Assembly (NCBI GenBank): GCA_902475645.1
Contig: CABSAH010000088.1
Coordinates: forward strand, 1-7,577
Source: an uncultured Christensenellaceae bacterium
GTDB taxonomy: Bacteria; Bacillota; Clostridia; Christensenellales; CAG-138
DNA: 7,577 nt
Reading direction: 5' to 3'
Position numbers and translations under genes: made by a program. Shown piece by piece: positions 5,296 to 7,577 of this stretch. Below the pieces are notes generated by a model. The model made no database searches and was not told where the DNA came from. It saw nothing but the letters and a program-made list of their open reading frames with translations. Numbering within the stretch: position 1 is the stretch's first letter; the number at the start of each line of letters is the position of its first letter.

Positions 5296-6135
5296 ATGAG
5301 CATTGGTGAAAAAAGAACGCTGAACGCATATTACAAGCGCCGTTTTTACCGCGGGCGCACGGCCCTTGCCCGCGCTGCGGACTTTATTGCGCTGAGAATG
5401 ATTTTATTGATAGCGTGCTATCTTTGGTTTTCGCTTAATGTGGAAGGCATGCTAACGGCCGCTGTGCTGACCATAGCAACGGTGGGGGCGATATCCGTAT
5501 TTGCCGAGCTTATAAAAAGCGTGCGGCTTGAAAAATTCGTGCTGCGCGAAAACGCCCGCCTTGCAAAAAAGCTGTTCATGGAAAGCCTTGTGCTTATGCC
5601 GCGAAGTGAATTTTTAGGCATTGTGCGCGAATATATAAAGCGCCGCGGCAACGGCTTTGACGGCGACGGTCTTATATACACCGTGCAGACGCTTTCCCCG
5701 GTGGATGAGGAAACCGTGCTTTGCGCCTGCCGCGCGGCAAATAAGCGCGGCTGCAAAAGCCTTTTCATATTCTCCTCCGCCGCCGTAAGCCAAGCCGCAT
5801 ACTCCATTGCGGCGCGCTGCAACGGCATGAATATTGCGTTCATATCGGGCGATATGCTATGCGCCTGCGCCGATATGCCCGATGACGACGCGGTGAAGCA
5901 ATACATATTAAAGCAGGCGGAGCGGAAAAAGCAAATAAAAAAGCGGAGCGTATCCACGGCGATAGGCCGCGGAAGGTGCGCGCGGTATCTGCTGACTGCC
6001 GCGGCGCTGTTCACGCTCAGCTTTTTTGTAAGCTATACGCTTTATTACCGTATGCTTGCGGGCGCATGCGTAAGCCTTGCCGCGCTCAGCTTCTATGCGG
6101 CGCGTTCGCCCTCCGCCGCGCCTAAGGACGCCTGA
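5296..6135 (+). CDS. unrecognised membrane protein with two helix hairpins and a central soluble domain
   Basis: I do not recognise this 279-residue protein. The N-terminus is basic (KRRFYRGR at 14-21), followed by two predicted membrane helices at about 31-47 and 52-72. A soluble region of about 150 residues follows (75-225). A second hairpin sits at about 231-250 and 252-268, with a short polar tail. The soluble part begins with a charged helix (KLFMESLVLMPRSEFLGIVREYIKRR split around 92-117). It then has LIYTVQTLSPVDEETVL (126-142) and an alternating pattern AANKRGCKSLFIFSS...AAYSIAARCNGMNIAFISGDML. That pattern resembles the second half of Mrr-like nuclease-fold domains, but no complete PD-(D/E)xK catalytic set is visible, so this is only a fold guess. 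It is rich in cysteine (C143, C145, C153, C175, C189, C191). ATG at 5296 has AGGGGGA eight bases upstream. It is divergent from nadD-yqeK, and its 3' end overlaps the convergent WYL-type gene by 14 bases. GC content and codon use match the neighbours. Confidence 0.82.
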   Translation: MSIGEKRTLNAYYKRRFYRGRTALARAADFIALRMILLIACYLWFSLNVEGMLTAAVLTIATVGAISVFAELIKSVRLEKFVLRENARLAKKLFMESLVLMPRSEFLGIVREYIKRRGNGFDGDGLIYTVQTLSPVDEETVLCACRAANKRGCKSLFIFSSAAVSQAAYSIAARCNGMNIAFISGDMLCACADMPDDDAVKQYILKQAERKKQIKKRSVSTAIGRGRCARYLLTAAALFTLSFFVSYTLYYRMLAGACVSLAALSFYAARSPSAAPKDA

Positions 6136-6736
6136 TTGCAGCGCCCTCTATCCTTATATCAAGCATCTCCTTCACGGGAATATGGGTCGTTTCGCCGTTC
6201 ACGGCGGCGCGAAGCACAATTTCGCCGCCCGCACAAACAAGGCATATAGGCTCTATCCTTTCCCGCGGCCAAACGTCCGTATCGTCAAAGCGGGAAACAT
6301 AGCTTAGCTGCCTTTTGCGCTCTATGGCCTCGCTTATCGCTTCCACCGCGCTCCTAAGCCTGCTCCCCTCGCCGCACGCGCGCTCTATCACGGCGGGAGC
6401 GGCAAAGCCTGCGCCCTGCGTTTCGGCTATGCCCTGCTTCAGCCGCCGTGCCGTATCCCCATCCAAAAACGGCGCACAATCAATGCTCAGCATGGCAAGG
6501 CGCGCATCCCCCGCATTAAGCGGGCGGTTGGCCGCATAATACCCGCGCGTGGTGCTTTCCGTTTTCCAGCCCATGCGGTTAAGCGCGGCAATATCCGCAT
6601 ATATGCTGCGCCTGTCCGCCGCAATGCCGCGCCGCGCAAGAATTGCGCAAAGCTTTTTTGCGCTAAGCGGGTGCGCCTCATCCGTGTATTCATTAAGCGC
6701 TTGAATCAGCGCAATAAGCCTTTCCCGTGAAGCCAT
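6122..6736 (-). CDS. HTH transcriptional regulator with degenerate WYL-like domain
   Basis: A 204-residue protein. Residues about 1-68 form a winged helix-turn-helix of the type at the front of WYL regulators: RERLIALIQALNEYTDEAHPLSAKKLCAIL, then DRRSIYADIAALNRMGW (41-57) and the wing TTRGYYAANRPL. Residues about 128-200 look like a compact WYL domain (AIERKRQLSYVSR, RERIEPICLVCAGGEIVLRAAVNGE). The position where W-Y-L would sit reads I-V-L. WYL domains are thought to sense nucleic acids or nucleotide ligands; whether this one still binds is unknown. I chose ATG at 6736 over an upstream TTG at 6751. The ATG gives the usual short lead before the first helix and starts four bases after the yhhN-like stop, although its ribosome binding site is weak (AAGG very close to the ATG). 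It is probably co-transcribed with the upstream membrane gene and might regulate it. It ends in a tail-to-tail overlap with the plus-strand gene. Confidence 0.85.
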   Translation of the reverse strand: MASRERLIALIQALNEYTDEAHPLSAKKLCAILARRGIAADRRSIYADIAALNRMGWKTESTTRGYYAANRPLNAGDARLAMLSIDCAPFLDGDTARRLKQGIAETQGAGFAAPAVIERACGEGSRLRSAVEAISEAIERKRQLSYVSRFDDTDVWPRERIEPICLVCAGGEIVLRAAVNGETTHIPVKEMLDIRIEGAAIRRP

Positions 6737-6740
6737 GGCC

Positions 6741-7415
6741 TTATGCCCCAAGCCCTATAAAGCCGAAGCACAGCAGCGCCTGCGCCGGTATATAGGTCAG
6801 CATAACGGGGAAGTTGGGCCGCCTGACATCGCGCGCAAACATGCTGCGCGCAAGTATTGTATCCGACGCCAAAAACAATATTGCCCCAAGCGTTATAAGC
6901 GCGGCGTAAAATTGCCCCTCGCCCGATTTTATCCTTAAAGCAAGGTTTACCCACGCAAACACGTTCACCGCCGCAACTATGCTGAGATACACGGGCATGA
7001 GAATGCGGAATTTTTTATCGTCAACGTGCTTTTCAAGCCTAAAGCTCATATATGCAACCACTATGACATATATGGCTATAAACACCGCCGCCGTTATAAG
7101 GCGGGACTGCGTTGCGCCCGGCGTGCAGCGGAAAATGCTGAGCGCATAAAGCCCGTGCCCAAGCGTAAAGCTGAGCGCGCCCGCTATAAACGCCCTGCCC
7201 GTATCCTCGCTTATCAGCAATATGTCCCCCGCGAGGCCGCCTATCAGCGCCGCCATCACCGCCGCGTCCACGGGCTTTGCCGCGCATGCGTAATATATGC
7301 AAAGCGACAGCAGAAGAAGCGGCTTTGTAAGCTTTCTTGGCGTATGCATTCCAAAATAGCAGAAGAACAGATGCACTATGCTAAGCAATACAAAATATAC
7401 AATAAATCCGGTCAT
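6741..7415 (-). CDS. YhhN/TMEM86-family membrane protein (lysoplasmalogenase-like)
   Basis: A 224-residue integral membrane protein with about eight hydrophobic helices. Family features are RKLTKPLLLL (27-36), the GD pair in GGLAGDILLIS (59-69), FTLGHGLYAL (83-92), LASDTILA (182-189) and TYIPAQALLCFGF (207-219). Family members in animals cleave the vinyl-ether bond of lysoplasmalogens, and some bacterial members share the activity. Plasmalogens occur in many anaerobic clostridia, so such a role is plausible here but unproven. The acidic residues D64 and D185 within membrane segments fit the predicted active site. I chose ATG at 7415, not the TTG at 7475, because GGGGAGAGGG lies just upstream and the longer form only adds a non-hydrophobic 20-residue stretch. 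It is followed after four bases by the WYL-type regulator. Confidence 0.87.
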   Translation of the reverse strand: MTGFIVYFVLLSIVHLFFCYFGMHTPRKLTKPLLLLSLCIYYACAAKPVDAAVMAALIGGLAGDILLISEDTGRAFIAGALSFTLGHGLYALSIFRCTPGATQSRLITAAVFIAIYVIVVAYMSFRLEKHVDDKKFRILMPVYLSIVAAVNVFAWVNLALRIKSGEGQFYAALITLGAILFLASDTILARSMFARDVRRPNFPVMLTYIPAQALLCFGFIGLGA

Positions 7416-7463
7416 ATCCCTCTCCCCAAGCGGCGTAATAATTCGGCTCCCGTTATGCGCTTT

Positions 7464-7493
7464 ATAATACACCAAATCCGCTCAGCCCGTAAA
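7464..7493 (-). promoter_or_regulatory. probable promoter of the yhhN-like / WYL gene pair
   Basis: The -10 TATTAT (7469-7464) and -35 TTTACG (7493-7488) are separated by 18 bases. The -35 is close in sequence to the nadD one (TTTACT). Predicted transcription starts near 7457, giving a leader of about 42 bases with a good ribosome binding site before the ATG at 7415. Confidence 0.5.
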
Positions 7494-7577
7494 GCGTTAT
7501 TGATAATACTTCAACGTGCCATAAGCAAAGTGAATGTGAAAAAACATAATTCGCTGTTTTCATATTATTTTTTATGA
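7494..7577. other. AT-rich intergenic edge
   Basis: This stretch is clearly more AT-rich than the rest of the window. I see no convincing gene or terminator in it. A 33-codon minus-strand reading frame from ATG 7563 lacks a ribosome binding site. The neighbouring gene on the right is outside the window. Confidence 0.5.

Noticed and set aside
5418..6014. 198-codon minus-strand frame opposite the plus-strand membrane gene
   Set aside because: The plus-strand frame has a good ribosome binding site, membrane hairpins and the codon use of the neighbours; the antisense frame shows none of these.
7462..7563. 33-codon minus-strand frame starting ATG 7563
   Set aside because: No ribosome binding site, and its end overlaps the predicted promoter of the YhhN-like gene; likely chance in AT-rich DNA.
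7026..7577. Plus-strand open frame (183 codons) reaching the window edge
   Set aside because: It is antisense to the YhhN-like gene, very rich in Arg/Lys/His/Tyr as typical of a shadow frame, and has no ribosome binding site.

Overview
The window looks like a chromosomal housekeeping segment from a low-to-mid-GC Bacillota, most likely a clostridial lineage. The evidence is a T-box riboswitch leader in front of a hisS-aspS operon, the nadD-yqeK-rsfS cluster, strong AAGGAGG-type ribosome binding sites, TTGACA/TATAAT promoters and heavy use of ATA isoleucine codons. TGA is a normal stop in several genes, so the genetic code is standard. I see no insertion sequence, integrase, phage gene, CRISPR array, rRNA or tRNA. 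The genus cannot be named from the sequence alone.

Right to left on the minus strand, the layout is as follows. (1) A short AT-rich intergenic edge with a likely promoter drives a YhhN-family membrane protein. Four bases later comes a helix-turn-helix protein with a degenerate WYL-like domain. (2) A single plus-strand gene, 5296-6135, encodes an unrecognised four-helix membrane protein. Its 3' end overlaps the end of the WYL-type gene by 14 bases. (3) Divergent from it is a nadD-yqeK fusion (NAD synthesis plus Ap4A hydrolase), whose promoter sits so close that the mRNA should be leaderless. It overlaps rsfS (ribosome silencing factor) by ATGA. (4) After 36 bases, a near-consensus promoter starts a leader of about 260 nt with all T-box hallmarks, followed by hisS, aspS and an RseC/MucC-family gene cut by the window edge.

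The most informative signal is the T-box. Its specifier triplet aligns with that of classical T-boxes and reads GAC (Asp), not a His codon, although hisS is the first gene. The operon therefore appears to sense uncharged tRNA-Asp. The base expected to face the tRNA discriminator is U, which suits A73 or a G73 wobble and not the C73 of tRNA-His. Other points of interest are the leaderless nadD-yqeK promoter, the fused NadD/Ap4A-hydrolase protein, and the unknown membrane protein. The AspRS is of the 'PGEFYQLD' subtype with an atypical anticodon-binding loop. I do not see a clearly new multi-gene system; the unusual features are regulatory and domain-level.
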